Source of the DNA: an uncultured Microbacteriaceae bacterium
GTDB taxonomy: Bacteria; Actinomycetota; Actinomycetes; Actinomycetales; Microbacteriaceae
Reading direction: 5' to 3'
Assembly: GCA_937124545.1 (NCBI GenBank)
Contig: CAKZKU010000144.1
Coordinates: forward strand, 1 to 32,197
Length of the DNA: 32,197 nt
In this document: in pieces, positions 25,325 to 32,197 of the stretch
How positions within the stretch are numbered: position 1 is the stretch's first letter
How the letters are laid out: the number at the start of each line of letters is the position of its first letter
Translations under genes and position numbers: made by a program
The notes under the pieces: model-generated
Told to the model about the DNA's origin: nothing
The model's input: only the letters and a program-made list of their open reading frames with translations
The model's database searches: none

Positions 25325-25344
25325 CACTTGCGCCAGAGCAAGCG
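25325..25344 (-). promoter_or_regulatory. Leader hairpin and probable promoter region of sucCD
   Basis: Between pcrA and sucC (117 bp) the minus strand has TAGGCT (25359-25364), a TANNNT -10 candidate, followed by a hairpin, CGCTTGC (loop TCTGGC) GCAAGTG with one G-U pair, about 50 nt before the sucC GTG. A TTTTCTCC run begins several bases after the hairpin, so it could alternatively be a weak terminator for pcrA. Confidence 0.3.
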
Positions 25345-25392
25345 GAGAACCAGCGTCAAGCCTAGCGCGCCCTCGGGAGCTGAGAAACTCTT

Positions 25393-27735
25393 CTAGAGCT
25401 TGGTGATGGGAGCAATTTTGATCAACAGGCGCTTCGTGCCGCGGGACTCAAAGGCCACCTCGGCTACTTTCTTTGCCCCCTCGCCGGTCACAGACTTCAC
25501 CAACCCGGGGCCAAAATCATCGTGCTCGATCTGATCACCCGGCGCGAGAGTGAGATCGCCGTTGTCCCGGACACTGGCGGTAACCCGGTTATCCCATTGC
25601 GTTTTCTTTGGCGCAGAGGGTAGCTCGTCGCTCATTCGCGGGCTCCTCGAGCTACCACCGGTGCTGCCCTGCCACCCAGAACTGCGCACGGAGGATCCGA
25701 GAATGTGGCCGCTCCCGCCGGTCGCGGCCTGAGACTCCCGCCAATTGATCAAGGTGGCAGGAATTTCTTGCAAGAACCTGCTGGGGGTAGCAATTGCGGT
25801 GTCGCCAAAAGTGCTGCGGGTCATGGCGAGAGAAATATGCAGCTTTTTGCGCGCCCTGGTGAGGCCCACGTAGAGCAGGCGGCGCTCTTCCTGGAGACCG
25901 CCGGGCTCATGAGCGCTCATTCGGTGGGGGAGCAAATCTTCTTCCACGCCGGTGAGGAAAACCACGTCAAATTCGAGACCTTTGGCGGTGTGCAGAGTCA
26001 TCAGCGACACCGTGCCGGCCTCATCACTCAATTCGTCAGCGGCCGCCACCAAGGACACCTCGGTCAGGAAATCAATCAGAGTGCCATCGGGGTTATTACG
26101 ACCAAATTCCCGCACCACCGAGACAAGCTCCTGCACGTTTTCTGCCCGAGCTTGATCCTGCGGGTCGACACTCGCTTGCAAGAGGGTGAGGTATCCGGTG
26201 TGCTGCAGAATCGTCTCCACCGTTTTCACCGGCGGGTCCGAGGCCATCGTGGCGGACGCCTGATCAAGCGCACTCGCCAGCGACTCCATGGCTGCCGTGA
26301 CCTTGGGGCCAAGCCCCAACTCGCTGCTGCGCGCGAGCGCTTCGCGAACCGTGATGCCCTCCTTATCGGCGAGCCCCACCAGAGCTGTCTCTGTCGCAGG
26401 ACCGATTCCCCGTCGCGGGGTATTGAGAATGCGCCGCAGGGCCAGCGAATCAGCGGGGTTAGCCACCGTAATGAGATAGGCCATCACGTCTTTGATTTCA
26501 GCCCGCTCATAAAACTTCGTGCCCCCGATGACGCGATACGGAATGGCTGAGCGAATCAGGATGTCTTCCAGTGCTCGGGTTTGCGCGTTAGTCCGGTAGA
26601 AAATCGCCATCTCCGAGTAAGGAACACCCTCGTGTGAGAGAGCCACAATCTGGTCGGCCACAAACTGGGCTTCATCGTGGGCCGAATATCCGGTGAACCC
26701 GATGATGTCGTCACCCGCCCCGCTGTCGGTGAACAGGTTCTTGGCTTTACGGTCAAAGTTGTTTCCGATGACAGCGTTCGCAGCATCAAGGATGTTCTGG
26801 GTGGAGCGATAGTTCTGCTCCAGCAAAATGACGGTTGCCCCCGAAAAATCGCGCTCAAACTCGGTGATGTTGCGAATGTCTGCGCCGCGGAAGGCATAAA
26901 TCGACTGGTCGGAATCCCCCACCACGGTGAGGGAGGCGCCGGCCAGCGATCCATCACTCGCGGTCGGAATCGACGAGTTTTCGGGGATATGTTGGGCGGC
27001 AACCGGGCGGGTGAGCTCTCGAATCAACGAATACTGCGCGTGGTTGGTGTCTTGGTACTCATCCACCAGGACGTGCCGAAACCGGGTTTGATATTTCGCC
27101 GCCACCTCGGGAAAAGCCCGGAACAAGTACACGGTTTGGCCGATGAGGTCGTCGAAATCAAAAGCTTGGGAGCGGGTGAGCTCCCTCTGGTAGCGGTCCC
27201 AAATCTCTATGAACAGCGCGTCGGCGGGGTCAGAAGAATCCGAGGTGCGGCGGTAAGAATCCACGTCGGCAAGTTCATTTTTCAACCTCGACATCTTGCT
27301 GATCACCGCACCCGGTGTCAGGCCAGAATCAGCAGTGTCGAGTTCCTTCAGGATTCGCTTGATCAGAGCTTTTTGATCCGCAGAGTCATAGATGGTGAAC
27401 GAGCTGGAGTAGCCAAAGCGGTCGTGTTCTTTCCGGAGAATCCGGACACAGGCGGAGTGGAAGGTGGAGATCCACATTCCGCGGGATGCTTCGCCCACGA
27501 GACCCTCAACGCGCTCTCGCATCTCGCCCGCTGCCTTATTGGTGAAGGTAATCGCCAAAATTTGACTCGGCCAGGCGTCACGCGACGCCAGTAGCCCAGC
27601 GATTCGTCGGGTCAAAACACTGGTCTTTCCCGAACCCGCTCCGGCGATGATGAGAAGGGCAGAACCGCGATATTCGACGGCTTCGCGCTGTTGGGGATTC
27701 AGACCCTCAACTAAGGCGGAGGGTATCTGCGACAT
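25393..27735 (-). CDS. pcrA: UvrD/PcrA-type superfamily 1 DNA helicase
   Basis: 3'-5' DNA helicase for repair and replication conflict resolution. 780 aa, full length. Motifs in order: QQREAV (Q motif), Walker A AGAGSGKTS (residues 31-39), ITFTNKAAGEMRERV (Ia), VLVDEYQDTN (II), VVGDSDQSIYAFRGAD (III), LEQNYRST (IV), LMTLHTAKGLEFDVVFLTGVEE (V), RRLLYVGLTRARKKLH (VI). The C-terminus has a tudor-like element (GDQIEHDDFGPGLVKSV), which in PcrA/UvrD contacts RNA polymerase. The -10-like TAGACT lies 9 nt before the ATG, so the leader may be only a few bases long. Divergent from the DUF4190 gene. Confidence 0.96.
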   Translation of the reverse strand: MSQIPSALVEGLNPQQREAVEYRGSALLIIAGAGSGKTSVLTRRIAGLLASRDAWPSQILAITFTNKAAGEMRERVEGLVGEASRGMWISTFHSACVRILRKEHDRFGYSSSFTIYDSADQKALIKRILKELDTADSGLTPGAVISKMSRLKNELADVDSYRRTSDSSDPADALFIEIWDRYQRELTRSQAFDFDDLIGQTVYLFRAFPEVAAKYQTRFRHVLVDEYQDTNHAQYSLIRELTRPVAAQHIPENSSIPTASDGSLAGASLTVVGDSDQSIYAFRGADIRNITEFERDFSGATVILLEQNYRSTQNILDAANAVIGNNFDRKAKNLFTDSGAGDDIIGFTGYSAHDEAQFVADQIVALSHEGVPYSEMAIFYRTNAQTRALEDILIRSAIPYRVIGGTKFYERAEIKDVMAYLITVANPADSLALRRILNTPRRGIGPATETALVGLADKEGITVREALARSSELGLGPKVTAAMESLASALDQASATMASDPPVKTVETILQHTGYLTLLQASVDPQDQARAENVQELVSVVREFGRNNPDGTLIDFLTEVSLVAAADELSDEAGTVSLMTLHTAKGLEFDVVFLTGVEEDLLPHRMSAHEPGGLQEERRLLYVGLTRARKKLHISLAMTRSTFGDTAIATPSRFLQEIPATLINWRESQAATGGSGHILGSSVRSSGWQGSTGGSSRSPRMSDELPSAPKKTQWDNRVTASVRDNGDLTLAPGDQIEHDDFGPGLVKSVTGEGAKKVAEVAFESRGTKRLLIKIAPITKL

Positions 27736-27744
27736 GACCGCCTC

Positions 27745-27750
27745 AGTCTA
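27745..27750 (-). promoter_or_regulatory. Candidate -10 of pcrA
   Basis: TAGACT on the minus strand (TANNNT) ends 9 nt before the pcrA ATG, implying a near-leaderless transcript. GAGG at 5-nt spacing is also present, so a longer leader from another promoter cannot be excluded. Confidence 0.35.
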
Positions 27751-27773
27751 AAGCCCACCTGCGATACGTTCGC

Positions 27774-27779
27774 TAGCCT
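27774..27779 (+). promoter_or_regulatory. Candidate leaderless promoter of the DUF4190 gene
   Basis: TAGCCT (TANNNT) ends 6 nt before the GTG at 27786. There is no Shine-Dalgarno in the region, which agrees with leaderless expression. Confidence 0.48.
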
Positions 27780-27785
27780 TGGCTT

Positions 27786-28232
27786 GTGTCTGGCGAAAAC
27801 TCCACCCCCACCGGCGAAGACGCTGCACTTATTCCGCCGGACCCCACCGCTACGACCACGGATCTCGGCGCTCTCGACACGCAGCGCATCCTCCGTGAAA
27901 CCGGCTCGATACCTCTTCCTCCCGAGCCAGAAGAAAACCCGGACCTAACACCCGAGGATGATGCCGCCCCGGATTCCATAGATGGGGCGGCCTCACAGGA
28001 GCGACCCCCGCGAAGCGGTGTGAACATCTTGGCGCTGATTTCGCTTGCCTTAGGAGTGACGGCGAGCCCGTTCACGGTGATCTTTGGGTATCTCGCGGTG
28101 CGGCAAGCACGGCGCGCGCACCAGCGGGGCGAAACCTTGGCGTGGATTTCTGTTGGTTTGGGCTGGTTGTGGGTGGTGGCCTATACCGTCCTCGGCAGCA
28201 TCGTGTTCGTCGCATGGCAACAGGTGTCCTGA
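27786..28232 (+). CDS. Small membrane protein with DUF4190-like domain
   Basis: 148 aa from GTG. Residues 1-75 are acidic, Pro/Thr-rich and probably disordered, without cysteine. They are followed by RSGVNILALISLALGVTASPFTVIFGYLAVRQARRAHQRGETLAWISVGLGW, two membrane helices joined by a short basic loop, the pattern of the DUF4190 domain common in actinobacterial membrane proteins (name from memory). The GYLAVRQ.RR..QRGE.LA signature is the diagnostic part. The function is unknown. Likely topology has the long acidic tail in the cytoplasm. Divergent from pcrA and 71 bp before the Bax-inhibitor-like gene, which has its own promoter candidate. Confidence 0.82.
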   Translation: MSGENSTPTGEDAALIPPDPTATTTDLGALDTQRILRETGSIPLPPEPEENPDLTPEDDAAPDSIDGAASQERPPRSGVNILALISLALGVTASPFTVIFGYLAVRQARRAHQRGETLAWISVGLGWLWVVAYTVLGSIVFVAWQQVS

Positions 28233-28265
28233 GGAAACTCCCCAGCAAAAACACAGTACTGAGGC

Positions 28266-28271
28266 TAAAAT
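28266..28271 (+). promoter_or_regulatory. Candidate -10 of the Bax-inhibitor-1-like gene
   Basis: TAAAAT, a good -10 hexamer, 32 nt before the ATG at 28304, giving a leader of about 25 nt that includes AAAGG at 5 nt from the start codon. Confidence 0.45.
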
Positions 28272-28303
28272 GGTCTTAGATCGTGACCCAGAGAAAGGCC
28301 ACC

Positions 28304-29089
28304 ATGTCGAACTCCAACCCAGCTTTTAGTCGCTCCCTCGCGTTCCGCGAAGGTTCCACCAGGACTCCTGATGCCGCGACCCTCGATGCGATGTACGACA
28401 AGCCCTCTGCGACCGGATCTGACACCGGTCGGATGACCTATGAAGACACGGTCATGAAAACCCTCATCGCCTTCGGTGTGCTTCTTGCCGGTGCGCTGGT
28501 GGGATGGGTGTTCCCGGCTCTAGCCATCCCGGGTCTAATCATCGGACTGGTGCTGGCCCTGGTCAACATTTTCAAAAAGCAGCCCTCGCGAGGTCTCATC
28601 CTCGCCTATGCAGGTTTCGAGGGTCTTTTCGTCGGTGGTATTTCCGCGATTTTCAACTCGATGTGGGAGGGAATCGTCACCCAAGCCGTGTTTGGAACGC
28701 TCGCGGTGATTGGTGTCACCCTGTTCCTTTTCCTCAGCGGCAAGTTCCGCACATCTCCACGCATGAACCGCATCGTCATGGTCGCCATGGTCGGCTACCT
28801 GGTGTTCTCCCTGACCAACTTTGGTCTGATGATGTTTGGCGCAACCGACGGAATGTTCGGGCTGCGCAGCATGGAAATCTTTGGAATTCCGCTCGGCGTT
28901 GTGCTGGGAATTCTCGTGGTGTTCCTCGCTGCTTACTCACTAGTAATGGATTTTGAATCCATCAAGGCGGGTGTTGAGCGCGGAGCTCCTCGTGTTTACG
29001 GCTGGCAGGGTGCGTTTGGCATCATGGTCACCGTGGTGTGGCTGTACGTCGAAATTCTTCGACTGCTGGCCATCCTCAGGGGCGAGTAA
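28304..29089 (+). CDS. Bax inhibitor-1/YccA family membrane protein
   Basis: 261-aa protein with about seven membrane helices after a soluble N-terminus of some 55 residues (SNSNPAFSRSLAFREG). The sequence resembles the YccA branch of the Bax-inhibitor-1 family in actinobacteria: TYEDTVMKTLIAFGVLLAGA, LILAYAGFEGLFVGGISAIFN, MVAMVGYLVFSLTNFGLMM, and C-terminal VVWLYVEILRLLAILRGE. Eukaryotic relatives are calcium-leak channels and E. coli YccA modulates FtsH; the role here is unknown. I chose ATG 28304 (AAAGG at 5 nt) over the in-frame GTG at 28283, which has no ribosome-binding site. Convergent with lldD, 21 bp apart, with no terminator. Confidence 0.87.
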   Translation: MSNSNPAFSRSLAFREGSTRTPDAATLDAMYDKPSATGSDTGRMTYEDTVMKTLIAFGVLLAGALVGWVFPALAIPGLIIGLVLALVNIFKKQPSRGLILAYAGFEGLFVGGISAIFNSMWEGIVTQAVFGTLAVIGVTLFLFLSGKFRTSPRMNRIVMVAMVGYLVFSLTNFGLMMFGATDGMFGLRSMEIFGIPLGVVLGILVVFLAAYSLVMDFESIKAGVERGAPRVYGWQGAFGIMVTVVWLYVEILRLLAILRGE

Positions 29090-29110
29090 GTCGGAGAAGC
29101 TGTGCCGAAG

Positions 29111-30352
29111 CTACGCAGTGGCGCTCCTCGGCACCAAACGCTGAAGCTGGGTCACGTGCCCCGGCTCGAGCTCTTCTAGCGACGACACTCCGAGCAGTCT
29201 CATCGTGCGTGTCATCTGCTCGGTGATGATCTGGAACATCCGATCAACCCCGGCCGCCCCACCCGACATGAGACCGTACAGATAGGCACGGCCGACCATG
29301 GTGAAACGCGCACCCATGGCAACGGCCGCCACCACATCCGCTCCGGACATGATTCCGGTGTCGACGTGAATTTCGGTCTCCTTGCCTACCGCTTTCACGA
29401 CCTGGGGCAGCAGGTGGAAGGGAATGGGGGCGCGATCGAGTTGGCGACCTCCGTGGTTTGAAAGCACAATCCCATCGACACCCAGATGGGCAAGCTTGGT
29501 GGCGTCATCCACGCTTTGAACACCCTTGACCACAAGTTTTCCTGGCCATTGTTCTTTGATCCAGGCAAGGTCCTCGTAGGTCACCGTCGGGTCGAACATG
29601 TGGTCGAGCAACTCCGCGACCGTCCCCTTCCAGCTCGAGAGCGACGCAAACTCCAAGGTGTCAGTGGTGAGGAAATCAAACCACCACCACGGGCGGGGCA
29701 GAGCATTCAGCACGGTTCCGAGCGTAAGCGCGGGAGGAATCGAGAACCCATTGCGTTTATCGCGAAGGCGGGCACCGGCCACCGGCACATCGACCGTGAC
29801 CTGAAGGGTGTCAAAACCAGCCTGAGCAGCACGCTGCACCAGCTCCATTGAGCGATCCCGGTCTTTCCACATGTAGAGCTGAAACCAATTCCGTCCCTCG
29901 GGGGCAACCTTTTTCACATGCTCGATGGAGCGTGTTCCCATCGTGGATAGAGCAAACGGAACACCCCATTGCTGCGCGACGGTCGCACCTGCATCCTCGC
30001 CTTCAGAATGCATCATTCGGGTAAATCCCGTCGGAGCGATACCGACAGGGAAAGCTACAGGTGAGCCCAAGACCTCCCACGAGGTAGAGACCTCAGAGAC
30101 GTTTCGCAAAATAGCGGGGGTGAACTCGACATCCTCAAAAGCCTGACGAGCGCGCGCTAGTGAGACCTCTGCTTCAGCCGAACCGTCACAGTAGTCAAAG
30201 GGTGCTTTCGGTGTCCTGCGCTTGGCAATCTGCCGCAAATCCCACACAGTTAGAGCGGAGGCCAAACGGTTTTTCTTGCCCCCGAAACTGGGCGCCTTGA
30301 ATTTCAATAGCGGCGCTAGCTCAGACGGCCGAGGGAAGTGCCTCTTAACCAT
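29111..30352 (-). CDS. lldD: FMN-dependent L-lactate dehydrogenase (alpha-hydroxy acid oxidase family)
   Basis: Oxidises L-lactate to pyruvate with FMN, passing electrons to quinone. 413 aa. The family signature [12 protein letters not shown] with the catalytic His is intact, together with [38 protein letters not shown] (FMN phosphate/lysine site) and [21 protein letters not shown]. Starts inside the end of rhaB (8-nt overlap) with AAAGGAGA just upstream, so it belongs to the rhamnose operon. There it would finish the path lactaldehyde to lactate to pyruvate. A different 2-hydroxy acid substrate is possible, but the context argues for lactate. Confidence 0.9.
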   Translation of the reverse strand: MVKRHFPRPSELAPLLKFKAPSFGGKKNRLASALTVWDLRQIAKRRTPKAPFDYCDGSAEAEVSLARARQAFEDVEFTPAILRNVSEVSTSWEVLGSPVAFPVGIAPTGFTRMMHSEGEDAGATVAQQWGVPFALSTMGTRSIEHVKKVAPEGRNWFQLYMWKDRDRSMELVQRAAQAGFDTLQVTVDVPVAGARLRDKRNGFSIPPALTLGTVLNALPRPWWWFDFLTTDTLEFASLSSWKGTVAELLDHMFDPTVTYEDLAWIKEQWPGKLVVKGVQSVDDATKLAHLGVDGIVLSNHGGRQLDRAPIPFHLLPQVVKAVGKETEIHVDTGIMSGADVVAAVAMGARFTMVGRAYLYGLMSGGAAGVDRMFQIITEQMTRTMRLLGVSSLEELEPGHVTQLQRLVPRSATA

Positions 30353-31772
30353 GATGTCTCCTTTGTTGTGGGGTGTAGTTAGCTAAATCACTGCAGGAGC
30401 GCACGAGCGCTCGGAGAGAATCAAGATCACCATGGATCAGCCCCGCCTCGCGGGCTTGAACCAAGATGTTGCCCAACGCCGTCGCTTCGACCGGTCCTGC
30501 CACCACCGTGACACCACTGTGGTCAGCAAGTCGCTGATTGAGCAATTCGTTTTGAGAGCCGCCACCAACAACAGAAATTTCGCCAATTTCCTGCCCCGTA
30601 AGCTCTCCCGCCATCCGAATTGTCGCGGCTAGGGCATGTGCCAGCGAATCCACGATGAGACTGACCAGCGCCACAGGATCGGGTGAGAAATCATAACCGC
30701 GCTCGTTACCCCACGACAATATCCGCTCGGGAACGTTTCCCGGAGCCATGAATATGGGATCATCCACGTCAAAAATATGTTGGGCCGCTGGGACGTCGGC
30801 GGCAGCGCGAAGGAGCTCACCAAGCCCACGGGTTTCGCCGCGAGAAGCCCACCAGGAAACGCTTTCGTTCAGTAACCACAAACCCATCACATTACGAAGA
30901 AAACGGTTGCGACCGTCCACGCCGCCTTCGTTGGTGAAGTTCGCGGTCCGGGCAGCGGGAGTAACAATCGGTACGGATGTTTCTACACCGGCAAGCCCCC
31001 AAGTTCCCAGCGATATATACGCGCTGGCAGAGTCACGCAGAGGAGCCGCAACAACTGCGGAGGCCGTGTCATGAGAGCCCACCGCGACAACAGGGGCGGA
31101 AAAGCCAACCTGCTCCACCATTTCCTTTTTCAGGTCGCCCACCCGGTGTCCCGCAGCGACCAGGGGGGCAAAAAGCTCTGCACTCGCCCCCGAGAGGGCG
31201 ATGAGTTCATCATCTAGCTGTTGTGACAGGACGTTCAACAACCCTGTGGTCGAGGCATTCGTGAGTTCCATCGCCGAGTGTCCCGTCAACCAATAGTTGA
31301 CAAGATCCGGGACCAAAAGCAGTTGATCTGCCGTGCCTGCTTTACCTGACCAATCTTCGGATGCCAACTGATAAATCGAGTTGAACGGGAGGAACTGAAG
31401 ACCATTGACGCCAAACAGCTCCCCATGATCAGCCCTTTGATGGACGCGCTTTACCGACTCGTTCGTCCGAGAATCCCGATAGTGACGCGGCTCCTCGAGG
31501 AGTACGCCGTTCTTGAGCAACCCATAATCAACCGCCCAGGAATCCACCCCGACGGACAAAATCTGTTCGTCACTGGATCCGACAACCTGAAGCCCTCGGA
31601 TTACTTCCCGAAACAAACCGGTCACGTTCCATCTCAGCGCCACACCATCTTTCACGGGCCCATTGGGAAAGCGATGAACAACGGAATGCTCCAACCGTTG
31701 GGGTCCGACAAACCCCTCAATTACGCGCCCACTCGTTGCGCCGAGGTCAACAGCAATGACTCGCGGACTCAT
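30345..31772 (-). CDS. rhaB: L-rhamnulokinase
   Basis: FGGY-family sugar kinase converting L-rhamnulose to L-rhamnulose 1-phosphate. 475 aa, usual length. N-terminal phosphate-binding [40 protein letters not shown], and the C-terminal FGGY-type ATP-binding [22 protein letters not shown]. The GATSGR and HRF..G patterns separate it from xylulo- and fuculokinases. ATG 31772 overlaps the stop of the upstream aldolase/dehydrogenase gene (ATGA) and its end overlaps lldD by 8 nt, so all three are co-translated. Confidence 0.94.
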   Translation of the reverse strand: MSPRVIAVDLGATSGRVIEGFVGPQRLEHSVVHRFPNGPVKDGVALRWNVTGLFREVIRGLQVVGSSDEQILSVGVDSWAVDYGLLKNGVLLEEPRHYRDSRTNESVKRVHQRADHGELFGVNGLQFLPFNSIYQLASEDWSGKAGTADQLLLVPDLVNYWLTGHSAMELTNASTTGLLNVLSQQLDDELIALSGASAELFAPLVAAGHRVGDLKKEMVEQVGFSAPVVAVGSHDTASAVVAAPLRDSASAYISLGTWGLAGVETSVPIVTPAARTANFTNEGGVDGRNRFLRNVMGLWLLNESVSWWASRGETRGLGELLRAAADVPAAQHIFDVDDPIFMAPGNVPERILSWGNERGYDFSPDPVALVSLIVDSLAHALAATIRMAGELTGQEIGEISVVGGGSQNELLNQRLADHSGVTVVAGPVEATALGNILVQAREAGLIHGDLDSLRALVRSCSDLANYTPQQRRHHG

Positions 31773-32197
31773 CGCAGAAAGGCCGAAGCCACCCCTGAAT
31801 CAACCGGAATGTGAAGTCCTGTCGTGAGCACGAGATCAGCACCGGTCAATACCGCCACCGCATCCGCAATGCTTTCGGGAAGAACCTCCTTCTTCAAAAT
31901 TGTCCGCTGGGCGTAAAACGAGCCCAGATCCTCTTCTTTCACACCATAAGTTTTCGCACGATTAGCTCCCCACCCACTGGCAAAAATCCCAGATCCGCGA
32001 ACAACACCATCAGGATTAATTCCGTTGACCCTAATCCCGTACTCGCCCAGTTCCACCGCCAACAAACGGACTTGGTGAGCCTGATCCGCCTTCGTCGCGG
32101 AATAGGCGATGTTGTTGGGGCCGGCAAAAACAGAGTTTTTCGAAGATATGTACACAACATCTCCCCCCATGTTTTGGGGAATCATGATGGCTGCCGC
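31769..32197 (-). CDS. Bifunctional rhamnulose-1-phosphate aldolase/lactaldehyde dehydrogenase (C-terminal part)
   Basis: Only the last 142 codons are in the window; the gene runs past position 32197. The visible part is the end of a short-chain dehydrogenase domain: VVYISSKNSVFAGPNN, then YSATK with the catalytic Tyr and Lys, VRVNGINPDGVVRGSGIF, AQRTILKKEVLPESIADAV and the C-terminal [19 protein letters not shown] recognise this as the end of the RhaEW-type fusion (about 680 aa), whose N-terminal class II aldolase cleaves rhamnulose 1-phosphate to DHAP and L-lactaldehyde, which this domain oxidises to L-lactate. The fusion is inferred, since the aldolase half is not visible. It overlaps rhaB by 4 nt. 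Confidence 0.88.
   Translation of the reverse strand, partial: AAAIMIPQNMGGDVVYISSKNSVFAGPNNIAYSATKADQAHQVRLLAVELGEYGIRVNGINPDGVVRGSGIFASGWGANRAKTYGVKEEDLGSFYAQRTILKKEVLPESIADAVAVLTGADLVLTTGLHIPVDSGVASAFLR

Noticed and set aside
24181..27594. Long plus-strand open frames opposite sucC and pcrA (362, 281 and 305 codons)
   Set aside because: Shadows of intact, motif-complete genes; no ribosome-binding sites and no familiar protein patterns.

Overview
The window is a dense, high-GC, essentially gene-complete stretch of an actinobacterial chromosome. Gene content and order (topA-tmk-holB, a reduced Tad-type locus, acs, RidA/DUF4177, a PASTA penicillin-binding protein plus metallophosphoesterase plus tRNA-Pro, sucCD-DUF6350-purN-purH, pcrA) match the order I know from Actinobacteria. 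The compact style (1-4 nt overlaps, convergent genes sharing stop-codon bases, several apparently leaderless genes with a TANNNT box about 6-7 nt before the start codon) suggests a small-genome member, probably Microbacteriaceae. The family assignment is inference. No insertion sequence, prophage, CRISPR array or broken gene was seen.

Layout. 31-4609 (minus): topA, tmk, holB. 4705-7590 (minus): a compact Tad-like pilus/secretion locus (ATPase, one fused TadB/TadC protein, Flp-like pilin, TadE-like, TadE/G-like). 7667-9625 (plus): acetyl-CoA synthetase. 9622-10245 (minus): RidA and a 52-aa DUF4177 protein. 10298-13936 (plus): PASTA class A PBP, metallophosphoesterase, tRNA-Pro(CGG). 13962-16777 (minus): glyA-folD-tdk, preceded by what I read as a ZTP (pfl) riboswitch. 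16958-17815 (plus): purU, closed by a strong terminator. 17856-17972 (minus): a 38-aa cysteine-rich protein whose upstream region holds a CsoR-like palindrome. 18039-19256 (minus): icd; divergent from it a GNAT acetyltransferase, with a perfect 26-bp palindrome between them. 19824-27735 (minus): purH, purN, DUF6350, sucD, sucC, pcrA. 27786-29089 (plus): DUF4190 protein and a Bax-inhibitor-1-like protein. 29111-32197 (minus): the end of an L-rhamnose catabolic operon (bifunctional aldolase/dehydrogenase, rhamnulokinase, L-lactate dehydrogenase).

How the genes work together. The middle of the window is a one-carbon/purine hub: GlyA and FolD make and interconvert methylene- and formyl-THF, PurU releases formate from 10-formyl-THF, PurN and PurH consume 10-formyl-THF, and the riboswitch ligand (ZMP/ZTP) is the PurH substrate that accumulates when formyl-THF is short. 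Central carbon genes (acs, icd, sucCD) feed the TCA cycle. The rhamnose operon makes DHAP and, through lactaldehyde and lactate, pyruvate.

I did not find a large undescribed multi-gene system. The most interesting unexplained material is regulatory: the cysteine-rich mini-protein with its CsoR-like operator, the 26-bp palindrome between icd and the acetyltransferase gene, and the riboswitch-led glyA-folD-tdk operon.
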